DNA of 64,000 bases from Bemisia tabaci (GCF_918797505.1 NC_092801.1:27620477-27684476); one strand, 5' to 3'. Positions 43,253 through 54,172 are shown, counted from the first letter of the stretch. Notes: a model not told the origin generated them from the letters alone. Numbers and translations are program-made.

Positions 43253-43747
43253 AAGTCGAGTTGATTCTCCTTCACATTAAATAGAATCTCTGAAACTTTG
43301 TAACGGAGTTACAACGGAGGTTTTGCACTTTGGATATTATCCATCTCCGGGATTCGACGGATCCATTCGCGCAGAATCCCTTATTTATCCTACGTTTAGA
43401 TGCGACTAATGCGAGCACTCCGTTTTCACGTCTTCGGGGCAACACACGGCAACCAAGAGGGCATTGTTTCACCTCTCCTCAGCTTGTCACTAATGAGGTG
43501 AAATTAGCGCCACTGGAAACCGAGGGGCAGGAGGGGGGGTGTGGGCGGGGGACCGAGATCCCTTGTCGGAAGCTGGCTGTTGCGGCCGGGGCCCATTCTT
43601 TCGTACAAAACCAACAGTTTTCGTGCGCTCCCCCAACAAACGTTGCCAAATCGCCCCGATTTCCTTCCCGCGTAGCCCGACCCGAAATGGGGCGATACAG
43701 CAACGTTGCTCGCGCAAATTTTGCCATTTATAAAGCTCTTTTTTACA

Positions 43748-43935
43748 CACTGAAAAAAACTCCGACCGTGGGAGACGTACCAACGGGCTATATAGACAAA
43801 TCGTACGCGTTCTGGGAGAGGCCGGGCAAAGCACCCGAAATAATCGGAACTGTGCTGCTCTAGCACCCGGAACTTTCGCCCTCTGAGCTCGGAACGGACG
43901 GTATTTTTATGTACCTCGTAATTTTTTTTTCAGTG
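43748..43935. mobile_element. Element R1 (CACTGAAAAAAA ends, GC-rich interior)
   Basis: 188 bp, CACTGAAAAAAACTCCGACC at left, TTTTTTTTTCAGTG at right. GC-rich interior with GCAAAGCACCCG and CTCTAGCACCCGG. A one-sided relative lies at 57757-57905. The 177-codon frame that ends inside it is rejected as a gene. Confidence 0.65.
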
Positions 43936-44017
43936 CATAATAGTCGAAGGTTAAATTCGTCGATTTTTAAGATTTGAAAGCCGTTAAAATACGTGGATGT
44001 CAGGGCACATGTCACGA

Positions 44018-44340
44018 TCAGAGACAAGAGACCCTTCACTAATATCTTGGCAATGGTGGAAGCTTTTACTTTCGAGACTTCAGCATTCTACCGTTGACCT
44101 ACCCACATGGTTGATGGTTAAGAACGTGTTGGAAGTTTCGTTCTGCAAACAAGCCGAAGTTTGGGAAATTTGTTTGGCTCATAACCGCACCCGAAGCTCA
44201 TCATCCATCATGTAGGCAGGTCAAAAACCGAAATAAGATGATGACAGTTGATCCTTCGTAATTATCCATGAGGAATTGTTGAATCCCCGAAAATAAAAGC
44301 TTCTACCTGTCGCCAATAGGTCAGTGGAGGGTCTCTTTTC
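44018..44340. mobile_element. Family J element, intact copy J2
   Basis: CAGAGACAAGAGACCCTTCA at left, GGAGGGTCTCTTTTCTCTGG at right, and inverted GGTGGAAGCTTTTA and TAAAAGCTTCTACCT. GGAAGCTTTTAC occurs once, giving the empty site for the foldback in J1. Confidence 0.78.
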
Positions 44341-44698
44341 TCTGGCTACGATGGATTTAGTTCCTTTATATTTAAATACATCCAAATATCGAGTGATTTG
44401 GCAACTCTGTTCGGGAAACCGGGAGCATTTGGGTGTTGCGTCATTGAGAGGTGTCCGCGGCGACGCTGAGGACAGGAATCAGTCAGCTCCTGGCGCGGTG
44501 GCTCCCGGAAGTTGGGAAATAAAGAGAAAGGGACGCCTGGGTCGCCCAGGGAAGATGAGACGTTTATACGGTCAACTGCCTCCAATAAACGGCCCAATAA
44601 ACATTTTTGTCCTCTCTTGAGACCCCCTCCAAAAGAGGAGAGAGTTTTTGAAGGGAACTGGAGTTTTATCTACGACTATGGAGATGTTCCGTTCGGAC

Positions 44699-44862
44699 CA
44701 GTGGGGTGGCGTGCTTTGCGATATATCGATTGATCTGCCATTTAAACCTATGTAAAATGATCGATAAACAAAGTGTTCGCAGCGAACACCTTAATAAACG
44801 ATTATTTACCATAGCTACAAATGAGGAAATATCGATGATCGATCGTTCTCTCCACGCCACTG
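44699..44862. mobile_element. Family C hAT-like MITE, copy C6
   Basis: CAGTGGGGTGGCGTGCTTTG to TCTCCACGCCACTG with a perfect 8-bp duplication GTTCGGAC (44691-44698 and 44863-44870). This is the best evidence that family C is hAT-like. Confidence 0.92.
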
Positions 44863-45195
44863 GTTCGGACCTACTCTATAAGTCGTATTTTGTTCGGAGG
44901 CAACACACGCAACATGTTGTGAATACAAGCAACAATCGCATTTTGTTCGAAGTTGTTTGGTGTTGTAAGGGTGGGGCTTAAATCCGCGCGCTAAATATGG
45001 GAACCCCTACAGGAACATTGTTGTACAACATTGTAGCAACGTGCTCAAGGCAAGTCGTTTTTATGGTGTTCAGAGAAGCAACGCTGTTTACTAATCTAAA
45101 ATTGGAAGTGGCTCTCTCATTGGTTGGTCAAAATCGCGTAAAAAAAACAAGGAAAAAATGGAAAAATTTGTTGTTTCGAACAAAACACGTCTCCT

Positions 45196-45448
45196 CTGCC
45201 GTGCTGAGGAAGAACGCCGTATGAACATTCGCGAGTTGTCGAATTTCCTTCGATAAAAAGTTTATTTTTGAGAACATTAAGGAGTATTTCTCCTTGAAAT
45301 TTTTAGGAACCTCAGGCAAAATTGCAACATTATCTAAAGATTGTAGGAAAAATATTCATAAGTTTACAAGGAAATTCTGTTTTCATCAAAGAAGATTTGA
45401 CAGTGCTTGACGACTCATATAGCGTTTTTCCTTAGTGTAGCATAGCAG
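45196..45448. mobile_element. Family A element, copy A12
   Basis: CTGCCGTGCTGAGGAAGAAC at left. The right end GTTTTTCCTTAGTGTAGCAT is followed by CATAGCAG, a local change of the usual CACGGCAG. Confidence 0.8.
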
Positions 45449-45537
45449 TATAGTGCTATGCTACATTAATTTTACGTGGTCCCATTCTATTCCGTTCCTT
45501 CGTGGAGATGTATAAATAAAACAGAATACAAGAGTCG

Positions 45538-45698
45538 CAGTGGCATGACGTGCTTTGCAATATATCGATTGATCTGCCTTTTAAACCTATGGAAAAGGAT
45601 CGATATACAGGGTGTTCGCAACGATAACCTCAATTATCGATTCTTCACCACAGCTTTAGATGGGGAAATATTGATAGTCGATTATTCACGCCTTGCGA
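45538..45698. mobile_element. Family C hAT-like MITE, copy C7
   Basis: CAGTGGCATGACGTGCTTTG at left. The right end is decayed (TTCACGCCTTGCGAC). Central GTGTTCGCAACG palindrome partly lost. Confidence 0.72.
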
Positions 45699-45710
45699 CC
45701 AGACCTACTC

Positions 45711-45957
45711 TATCTTGGTAAGGAAAAGGCCATATAAACATTCGAGATGTTCAAAATTTTTTCTTGTAAAATGTTTAGGTACTTTTGAGGAGAGTTATGG
45801 ATATTATCTCTTGAAATAATTTAGACTTGATCACGAATGAAATTCTCTGAAACATTCAAAGAAAAATATCCGCAGACTTTCCGGAAAATTCATAATTCAT
45901 GAAAGTAAATTTTGCAACGCCTGAAAGCTCACACGGCGTTCTTCCTTAGTTCGGCAG
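45711..45957. mobile_element. Family A element, degenerate copy A13
   Basis: Left TGGTAAGGAAAAGGCCATAT, right CACACGGCGTTCTTCCTTAG then TTCGGCAG. Follows C7 with about 12 bp between. Confidence 0.72.
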
Positions 45958-46294
45958 TATTGGAGTTTTCCTCTTCATTGAGATTTATTGAGACGCAAAA
46001 AGGAACGAAAATCCGAAAATCATTCGCCGCCCATCACCTTCTTCACTGCGGGGGAAAGTGTTTCTTACAAACGCGAGTAGGCGCTTAATTAAATTATCCC
46101 AGCAGTTTCTTCCCACCGAATAAGTCACTCTGACAAGGCAAATATCCGATGGGCTCTATCGTCCGCAAGAAGAATCACACATCAGAGCTCATGAATTAAT
46201 TGCAATACGTGGTTTTTGTATCGATTGATTCCACTTTGAGACCACCTGTGCGCGAACTCCTCTGCGACTTAATTAAACCGCTTCAATTCCAGCC

Positions 46295-46537
46295 GCCGCA
46301 CAGTGGATCGCGTCAATTAGAGAGGTCGGACATGAAATTTTTTACTACAACTACAAATTTCGGTGTTTATTCCGTCACATTTTACATTTCAAGAGGCGCT
46401 TTCGGAAGACAATGTTACGAGGAAACCAATGAAACCACTTTTAGGACCTCAAAATTATATATAAATGGAGATATAAGCGTTTAAAGTTTCCAAATTTTGT
46501 CCTACCTCCACCATTAACTCGATCCATTGTGCGCCGT
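46295..46537. mobile_element. Family I element, copy I2
   Basis: CCGCACAGTGGATCGCGTCA at left, ACTCGATCCATTGTGCGCC at right, interior GAGGAAACCAATGAAACCAC. Plus orientation, the reverse of I1. Confidence 0.75.
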
Positions 46538-46832
46538 CTGTCTGCCAGGACGAACAATGAAACCTATTGCTCCAAATAAATAGGCTGTATGTGTTTGTGT
46601 TTGAGGTCGCCCTAGATACATCGAAGATCAATCTTACGAGAAAAGTTTTCGCATTGTCTTCGCTTGCGTGTTTTAATTCACTTTTCGCGATTCTTATAGG
46701 ATTTTTGATAGAGAATTTGCTGTTTTCGCATGGTGAACGCTGAGTATTATTCAGACTGCATTACGTAAAAAGGAGCTACTATCTCTGGCTCGTACATAAA
46801 ACCACCTATCTGAATAATCCCGAAACTAATCG

Positions 46833-47070
46833 GTCGGGCCAAGGAGGAACGCCATATTAGCTTTCAGACGTTGCCATTTTCCTCTCAATCAAAAAACGAG
46901 TCGGCACTGGAAAAATTGCGAATATTTTTCTTCAAATTTTTCTGCAGCTTACTCAAAAAACCTGAAAATTTCGAGGAAAAATATGCAAAACGTTCCTCAA
47001 AATGCTCGTTTTATCCGGTTATATTTAGCAACTCTCGGATGTTATGCGACGTTCCTCCTTATAAATGCAG
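46833..47070. mobile_element. Family A element, degenerate copy A14
   Basis: GGCCAAGGAGGAACGCCATA at left and TTCCTCCTTATAAATGCAG at right. Recognisable only by position and length. Confidence 0.55.
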
Positions 47071-47247
47071 CAACGGAACACACGTTGTTTTTGAAATGAG
47101 TTGGGAATAGTTGTCCCTTTTGATCCCTGCAGTCCACTTGTCAAAATATTTATTCTGCTATTTTATTCTATTTTACTATTTTTCTTGAAAAAAAAGACAC
47201 ACCCCTAACGCAAAATTAACCTCACAACTGAAAAATAACTTGATCAC

Positions 47248-47323
47248 CCTCAATTAAACTAGCCTTATAATGCCTCGTCAATTAACCCTCAATTAAACTA
47301 GCCTTATAATGCCTCGTCAACCA
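47248..47323. repeat. Two tandem copies of a 38-bp unit
   Basis: CCCTCAATTAAACTAGCCTT followed by ATAATGCCTCGTCAA occurs twice in a row. The second unit supplies the left target-site duplication of the LINE insertion. Confidence 0.88.
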
Positions 47324-47797
47324 AAGGATCTCCAAAGAGAACAAAAGGAGGATTTACAACGCGATTGTCAAGAGCATAGTAACCTACGGGTGTGAAGTAT
47401 GGCCGATGAAACAGCGGACCCGGGAGGTTTTAGAGGCAACAGAGATGGACTTCTGGCGTAGATCCGCTGGTATTTCCAGAAAGGATCGCGTCAGGAATGA
47501 GACGGTACGGGATATCATGGATGCCAAGCAGACCATCGTGCATGACATTATGACAAAACAACTCATCTGGTATGGTCATGTCCAGAGAATGGCAGGAGAC
47601 AGGTTGCCGAAGAAGGTCCTTGACTGGGTTCCTCCTGGGAGAAGACGCAGAGGGCGCCCAATGAAAGGTTGGAGGGACGGGATTGAAGCAGAAATGTTGA
47701 GGTGCTCAATCCCCCAAGATTTGTGGTTTGAAAGAGAGCAGTGGAGGTTAGGAGTCGTAGAGCGCGAGGGGGTGCTGTAAAGCGACTTGTATGTATG
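47320..47797 (+). mobile_element. 5'-truncated RTE-like LINE, copy 1
   Basis: Flanked by a perfect 15-bp target duplication TATAATGCCTCGTCA (47305-47319 and 47798-47812). Contains only the last 152 codons of the second reading frame and a very short 3' tail ending TGTATGTATG, as in RTE-type elements. A second copy of this tail is at 50014-50194. Confidence 0.88.
47322..47780 (+). pseudogene. LINE ORF2 C-terminus (reverse transcriptase thumb and tail)
   Basis: Open from the truncation point to TAA at 47778, with no stop. The start, QRISKENKRRIYNAIVKSIV then TYGCEVWP, is the region just after the polymerase palm in non-LTR retrotransposons. Then come a WRRSAGISRKDRVRNE block, LIWYGHVQRM and GRRRRGRPMKGWRD, which are standard in RTE- and craniofacial-development-like reverse transcriptase proteins of insects. 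The YADD catalytic motif and the endonuclease lie in the missing 5' part, so this copy cannot be active. An in-frame ATG at 47406 gives a 124-codon subframe, but it is not a real start. Confidence 0.82.
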
Positions 47798-48094
47798 TAT
47801 AATGCCTCGTCATCCAGTGCTTATATCAGACATGATGCTCCGTAAGTGAAAAGAAAAAAATAAGATTATTCTCTTCCTGCAGTACCACGTTGAGGTACTA
47901 ACAACCATAGGTAAAACCCTGACATTGATACCTCATCATAACAATCGGTTCCAAATCCTTAGCTCATCCTCATTGGTTTAAAATTCCTACCCTCTTCTTC
48001 AGGAATTTTAAAGTTTTGTGCGCAAAATTTTGAGGGGTGACACTCTTTGTGGAGCATTAAGTTTTACACTGTCTGTTGTTATGTTATTGTTATA

Positions 48095-48262
48095 CTGTCG
48101 TACTAAGGAAAAACGCCGTATGAACATTCGAGAGTTGCCAAATTCCCTCTCAGAAAATAGTTATTTTTGAAGAAAGTTACGAAAATTTTTCCTTGAAATT
48201 TTCAGGAACTTTAGGTGAAATTGAGAAAAATTTTATCGGAAAAATTGGAGGAAAAATCCTTA
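48095..48262. mobile_element. Family A remnant, left half (A15)
   Basis: CTGTCGTACTAAGGAAAAAC and GAACATTCGAGAGTTGCCAA, then the A interior to GGAGGAAAAATCC. Family H sequence (GCTTTGTCTATCAATC) replaces the right end. Confidence 0.7.
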
Positions 48263-48306
48263 CACATTTCTAATCTATAGCTTTGTCTATCAATCTCAAC
48301 AATCAG

Positions 48307-48467
48307 CCCGATGAAGATCTCGTAGTGGAATGATGCCGTAGCCACTAAATAAGTCCAAGTCGAGTATTTGGCACCAACGGCAGGCGGAGCCAGAGAGTCG
48401 TAGTCATCAACTTTAATTATGCGCTTTTCTCGGCAAGAATCGATCACGATCGTAAACGACATCGCTG
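48307..48467 (-). other. Open frame of unknown nature next to family H sequence
   Basis: Minus-strand frame from ATG at about 48462, starting MSFTIVIDSCREKRIIKVDD and followed by a YSTWTYLVATASFHYEIF stretch. Composition looks more protein-like than its neighbours, and CACCTGCAG just upstream could be an acceptor. It continues without a stop into family H sequence. No recognised domain. It may be a captured exon or chance. Confidence 0.2.
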
Positions 48468-48815
48468 CAGGTGGCGCAGCCGAAATCGAAAACAATCAGG
48501 TTGCGCACAATGCCCGAAAGGCTCATAGACCGCTTTCTAAATCAGAAATTTAGACCAGAGTGCCACATAAAAATTTTGGCGATTGTTGGTGTCAGTCTTG
48601 CTTCTGTCCGTCGTAAGACCGATGAACAATTGGACCACATTTTGCGATAAGGAGCCACTATTTCATCTGGCTCATTTTAGAAACAACTTGCATGCCACTG
48701 ATCTTCCTACGCAGTAAGGTGCTTTTGTGGAAGAAAAAGTTGCCATGAATCGATCGAAATATAACAACGTGAGCCGATCGACGTGATTCGATCGATCATA
48801 GTAAATGGATCGACA

Positions 48816-48882
48816 AACCCGTGAATTGATCGGAAAACTCGTCAATCGATCAGAATACCCGTGAATACTGCATAAAGAAAGT
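48816..48882. repeat. Three degenerate units of about 21 bp with GATCG
   Basis: ATGGATCGACAAACCCGTGA, ATTGATCGGAAAACTCGTCA and ATCGATCAGAATACCCGTGA follow one another. ATCGATCG words extend upstream to 48753. Confidence 0.7.
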
Positions 48883-49640
48883 CACGACGTCATGAACAGA
48901 ATTTTTTTTTCAAAATTGCGGTAAAGTTTATCAGTTTCCTTCCAACTGATTTGCGGTCTTAAAGAAAAAAAAAAGAAAAAAAAAACCAACGACTGTGATA
49001 CGAAATAGACGCAAGCTTAATTACACAATATAATGTTCCATTTTATGGTACTTTTAATTTTTTGTGAAACTCTGCGATTTTCCATGAGAATATTCCTTTG
49101 ATGATAGAGAAACTCCGAAATTCACGAAGAAAAGGTAATTAAATGAAGTGTCTCTATCTACCGAATAGCATTTAGTTATTGTACACCGTCACCACACCTC
49201 GGCTATTCAAATAAAAACAAAACCCAAACATCTAAAAACTACGCGAAGTAATACTTGGGGCTGTCTGACGTTGCTATGCTTGTAAATCTGTGGATTGGGC
49301 CTTACGCGTATTCTCTCGAGTTTTCAATTTGTCAATTTGCGAATAAATAAATTTCGAGAACGCCGGCCAAAAATGAATATAAGTCTAAGCAAAACAGGCA
49401 ACGGTTCCTGATCGAGAGCGTTTGCTGCTGCGGCTCCTGCAAAAAATACCGTAATCAGAATTAATTAGTTAACTGAGAAAATCTGAAATATTTCCAACTC
49501 GGCCAGTGCCTTCTCCGGTTTGGTCACGAAACGCTTCTGCGTGGTTGCCAAATTCATGCTCTGCGAAACTATTTTACGACTGAAAATGTAGAAAGATCTG
49601 CAAAAAGGTACCGATAATTTACAAAAATAACCAGTGGGTT
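48883..49640. other. Intergenic, no gene seen
   Basis: AT-rich with an A-rich tract at 48961-48985. No supportable frame. Confidence 0.45.
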
Positions 49641-49915
49641 GACTGTTGCAATTGATAGACGAAGCTACAGACAAAGAATACAAAAGGGATATGGAGGGAT
49701 CCCATTGGTGTAATTGGGTGGTTGCAATGGACGGAGGAGGTAGGTAATATACTTACTATCGGCAACCCACGAGAGAGCCTACAGTTAGTCCATCAATTAT
49801 ACCCGCTCAGTCTATTGGAGCCACCCATTCCAACCAGTAGGATTGCTCCAGACTCCCTATGTCTTCTTTGTCTATTGTTTTCTATATCAAATTCAAAAAT
49901 CCGCCCGCAGCTCAG
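49640..49915. mobile_element. Family H element, copy H2
   Basis: ATTGATAGACGAAGCTACAG with GGGATATGGAGGGATCCCAT on the left. TATGTCTTCTTTGTCTATTG and ATATCAAATTCAAAAATCCG on the right are in inverted order. GTTGCAATGGACGGAGGAGG is shared with 55137-55577. Confidence 0.65.
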
Positions 49916-50013
49916 TTGTAAATTCCTACAATGTGGTGTTGAAATTTCCACAACTTAACAATTCAACCTGCTGCCTTTCTTGCTTGAACATTTAAAGAAA
50001 GCAAAATTGACAC

Positions 50014-50194
50014 GAAAAAGCCTTCTTCCTCCTGGAAGAAGGAGGAGAAGGCGCCAAATAATAGGGGTGGGATTGAAGCGGAAATGTTAAGGTGCTCAAT
50101 GCCCGAAGGATTGTGGTTAGATTAAGGGTAGTGGAGGTTAGGGGTCGTAAGGCGCCAGTGAGTGCTATTAAGCGACTTAAACGGATATGTTTGT
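50014..50194 (+). mobile_element. 5'-truncated RTE-like LINE, copy 2 (decayed)
   Basis: Matches the last 180 bp of the element at 47320-47797 (GGGATTGAAGCGGAAATGTT, AGTGGAGGTTAGGGGTCGTA, AAGCGACTTAAACGG) but has several changes and a broken frame. A perfect 11-bp duplication AAAATTGACAC flanks it (50003-50013 and 50195-50205). Confidence 0.88.
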
Positions 50195-50592
50195 AAAATT
50201 GACACAATAGGAATAGAAGCTACCTAAATTCCTATTTTGCCTTCAATTTGTGAGGTAGGCCACAAAACATCTTCCATGCAGTAATAGTTATCTCTTCAAG
50301 AATGAATAAACGGTGTTCTTTGCGGATCTTGCCTAGAAGTAAAGTGTGTGATGGTGCTAGCTCTGTTTCTTACTCAAGCATTTATGATTGGTAGTAAATT
50401 TAGAGTAAGATAATTACTCACACTTAAATCTCTTCGAGGAACCGAATATGCAGAAAACGCCGCTGAATTCAACAGAAAAATTTTGAAACCAATGTATCTA
50501 AATTGCAACAATTCGAAATTCACGAACAGACTTCGCTTTTTAGAAGGGGAGACAATCACATTATGACTTTAAATTTTAAAGATTGACCATAA

Positions 50593-50845
50593 TGGTTGGC
50601 TTTGAGGACAAAGCACATAAGTGCAGTTTTTACTATTCCGAGAAATACGTGTTTAAAGTTCCAAAATTACATGGATCCTTAAGGTGGAAAGAAAGTTCAA
50701 ATTTTTTTTTTTTTATGCTGAAAAACTAGAATTTGGGAGGGAATTTTTCTAGAATATGCATTACGAAAACTTTTACTTGAAATCATTAATATATCAAGTT
50801 TAGTCAAAAACTGCTCTCTTGCGCCTAGCGCTCCAGGCCCCTCCA
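50593..50845. mobile_element. Family P element, copy P2
   Basis: GGCTTTGAGGACAAAGCACA at left and CTTGCGCCTAGCGCTCCAGG at right, interior as in P1 (GATCCTTAAGGTGGAAAGAA). Confidence 0.65.
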
Positions 50846-51120
50846 TTGAAGTAGCGATTATAAATCTGATTAAAATGGTGAAAATGGAAATGTGGCAAAC
50901 TGCAAGCAACCGACAGACTGCGGTCAACTTAAACGTCAGATCTCAGGATAAATTAACAATCTTTAATTAGGGTGCTTGGAACTAGAAATTTTACTATTCC
51001 AGGCACCATCTTGCGGCAGGACTGATGGCTATCACGCATCTGTGAAAAGGATGCTTCCTGAGCTGCGAAGCTGAGGATTTTTTTAGAAGCACGTTTTCTT
51101 TGAATGGGCGATCGGCTCGT

Positions 51121-51150
51121 CTGGACTTTTTTTTTTTTTTTTTTTTTTTG
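51121..51150. repeat. Poly-T tract
   Basis: About 24 consecutive T between two unrelated segments. No retrotransposed sequence recognised beside it. Confidence 0.8.
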
Positions 51151-51272
51151 TACTTACGAGAAGTTTTCAAAATGACACGCTTTAGGAGTGTATTCCTACA
51201 GCTAGGATAGAAGCTTGCACTGCCTTGTGTGTAATGTTTCAATGCTATAACATGGCCGACAACGACCAATTG

Positions 51273-51527
51273 AAGAGTTTGTAGGACAAGGCGCATGAGT
51301 GCAGTTTTTGCTATTTCGAGAAATACGTGTTTGAAGTTTCGAAATTACACAGATCCTTATGGCAGAAAGAAAGTTTGAACTGACATTTTGATAGTTAAAA
51401 ACAGAAATTTGGAAGCAAATTTTTCATTGAATATGCAAAGAGACCAGTTTTATTTGAAATCATTAATATCACAATTTCTTCAAAAACTGCACTTATGCGC
51501 CTTCTTGTCTTCCAAGCCTCTCATTTG
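51273..51527. mobile_element. Family P element, copy P3
   Basis: GTAGGACAAGGCGCATGAGT at left and CTTATGCGCCTTCTTGTCTT at right, GCAGTTTTTGC and CAAAAACTGC just inside. Confidence 0.75.
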
Positions 51528-51844
51528 GGCCTCTTTTCCCGGTTTCTAACACCGCGTGAGGCCATTAATTCATCGTTAAATTCATTGTAAAACATGATTT
51601 TTCTCCTTTTATCATTCATTCAAAACAACCCGGAGCGGCATAAATCTCGACAGGACAAAGCACAATGAGACTCACCCATAAATCTCATTTCCAGACAAAT
51701 ATCAGCGCGGCTTCCTCGAATAACCGCGGCTCATCCAATGTTTAACAAGACGCGGAAATTAATAGGGGGCTCCTGGGATGTGGCGTCATTAAATTAGGCT
51801 TTGGCCTGGTGGTCACACTTATCACTGGCATCGTTCCGTGGCGT

Positions 51845-52593
51845 AGCGCCGGAAGAACGCCGTATGAACATTCCAGAGTTGCCAAATTTACTTTGATAAA
51901 ACGTTTAATTTGGAGGAAAGTTATGAACAGTTTTCCTTTGAATTTTCAGAATCTTCAGGTGCAATTGCAAACAAAATGGAGATGTTGCATGTGTGACGAA
52001 TTTGCGATTTGACAGTTGATTCATATGGAAAAGTTCGCGAGAAACACGATGGTCCCACTGGTCTTCTCTGAAATCAACTCCCAAGCTCAGAAAACGATCT
52101 AGGTTGAAGCCAAAATGGAGGGGATATCCCACGCTAACCTGAGAGTCCACCTCTACATCAAGACAAACTCTTCATGCAAAGATAGGGAGCAAATACATTA
52201 GCAGGGTCGCCGTGTTTTCAGTTTTGGAGTCCCCAAATAAAGTGGCAGCCCTGCCAATGTATTTGCTCCCTATCTTTGCATGGAGAGTTTGTCTTGATGT
52301 AGAGGTGGACTCTCAGGATAGCGTGGGATATCCTCTCCATTTTGGCCTCAACTTGAAAGCTTTTTTGAGCTTGGGAGTTGATTTCAGGGAAAACCGCTAA
52401 CACCATCGTGTTTCTCGTGAACTTTTACATAAGAATCAATGGTCAAATCGCAAATTCCTCACACATGCAACATCTCCATTATCTGAAAAATTGGGAGGCA
52501 AATATTCATAAGTTCACCAGGAAATTCGTGTTTTATCGAAGGAAAGTTGGCAACGCCTGAAGGTTCATACGGCGTTTTTCCTTAGCACGGCAG
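51845..52593. mobile_element. Family A element, copy A16, carrying L2
   Basis: Left GGAAGAACGCCGTATGAACA (outermost bases lost), right CCTTAGCACGGCAG, with CGTA on both sides (51841-51844 and 52594-52597). Interior interrupted by a 512-bp foldback after GCAAACAAAA. Confidence 0.82.
51977..52488. mobile_element. Foldback L2, 512 bp, inside A16
   Basis: TGGAGATGTTGCATGTGTGA at left and its complement at right. The host sequence reads ACAAAA then TTATCTG, exactly as in uninterrupted A copies, so the duplication is at most 2 bp (AT) or none. The loop is reversed relative to L1. Confidence 0.88.
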
Positions 52594-52784
52594 CGTAGTA
52601 AACGCGCAACCGGTCTATCTTCTGGCCGCATCTATTCCGCGCGTCTTTCGCACGAGGATTGTGTTTCCGCTCCTCGATCCGGTTCCAACCGGCCGGTGTC
52701 TTAGATGTCAAAGTCTCAATGAAAAAATCGAGGAGGTAGGTGCAAAAAGGTGCTTTTTGCAAAATAAATACATAACGACGGTGA

Positions 52785-53030
52785 AACTACCAAACCACGT
52801 ATCTCGTTTGCGGTGTTTAAAAATCTACGCTCACATTTTATTTTTTTGAAGTAGGCCAAAGCAATATCATTCCTTAATTTTCACGGAATTTTCTCCGCAC
52901 AAAGAGGAAAAATCGCAGAAATTTTCAAGACTGGATGTTAAGTAGTTTTTCATTTAAAAAATAAAGTATGACAGGAAGTCTGCGACGTTGCAAACCGAGA
53001 TACGTGGTTTGGTAGTTTCACCGTCGATAT
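52785..53030. mobile_element. Family E element, copy E3
   Basis: CGACGGTGAAACTACCAAAC at left and GGTAGTTTCACCGTCG at right, with CCACGTATCTCG inverted just inside. It is the cleanest E termini in the window. Confidence 0.8.
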
Positions 53031-53065
53031 GGCATTAAGTACGTACGTACGCGGTTATAGTATTA

Positions 53066-53605
53066 GAGTACCTATATGTAGGGAGACTACGGAAATGTTG
53101 GTAATTTTAAGGGAAGGTCATAGAGCTTTTAAGGTTCAAGAGAGCAGTCAACCTATGGACTCAAATCATCCAGAGTGATGTAACATATATATTTACAGTT
53201 TTTACGACCCTTCGGATGAGGATGATTGAAGATTTCATGCTGTTTTAGTAGATTTAACAAGTCCTTCATTTTTAGTGATTTTTAGATTTTTAATATTTAT
53301 ATAGATTATTGTGCTCGATACTGGATGACCTGACAAACAGGGCTATGCCCTAGTCGTCAGTGGAAGAAGAGGACGACCCTCCGTTTATTAAGTACGTATT
53401 TGATTTGATTTTTGCTCGAAATAAATCATTATAGCGGAAAGACACTTATTCATGAACAATCTTGACCATCTTGGTTTGATATTGAAATCTGAAAATTGAC
53501 AGAGGTATTCGTCAAGTATTTTTCGTATTAAGAGGTTGGCTGTCATTTTGGGCCCTGAGAACTCCATTTTTCGATGTGTCCGCACTCTCTCCATGCAGGT
53601 GCTCT
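53066..53605. mobile_element. Family G element, copy G2
   Basis: GAGTACCTATATGTAGGGAG at left and CTCTCTCCATGCAGGTGCTC at right. Longer than G1, with unrelated middle sequence (AGTCGTCAGTGGAAGAAGAG). The 97-codon frame here runs across the right end and is not a gene. Confidence 0.6.
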
Positions 53606-53959
53606 TATTGTGAATTCCTCGTGTTTTACAGTTCAAAATTGTAACCAATATTTTCAAAATCAAGCGAGAAAGGTGCATCATAATGTAAGCGAATTGGAGA
53701 GATTTTTCAAAAATTAGCCCAACTACGAGGCACAGTGCCTAATTTCCATCTACGCTTCACATTTTCCCAGAATAACTGAGCAGAATATCACCTTGACACT
53801 TTCCGTACACTTCCCGTTATGTCTCATCAATGCTGCATAGGTTATTACGATTGCCCGTAATTTAATTGATCTTTGAAACGCCTTCATTTTCCTGAGATAC
53901 CTCACGCACATCCGTAAAGTTAAAATAGTTGTATGCTCCATACTGCAGCTTCCAGCTGC

Positions 53960-54166
53960 AAAGAGCTTCTGATATAAGTTTTCTTCGATTAAAACCGAAT
54001 TTTCTAAAAAAAATTGGGAATATTTTCTTCCAAAAATTTCCGAGAATTTTGTACGCAACTTAATCTAAAATATCTGAAAATTTCAAAGAAAAATGTGCAT
54101 GATTTTGAAATGGGACATTTGGCAACTCTCCTGGCGTTCATACGGCGTTTTTCCTGAGCACGGTAG
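53960..54166. mobile_element. Family A remnant, right half
   Basis: A-type interior and the right end GTTCATACGGCGTTTTTCCT then GAGCACGGTAG. No left end. Confidence 0.65.
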
Positions 54167-54172
54167 CGTTAA

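Noticed and set aside
43330..43863. 177-codon open frame in a GC-rich stretch
   Set aside because: Overlaps equally long antisense frames, runs into hairpin R1, and shows no domain or splice context.
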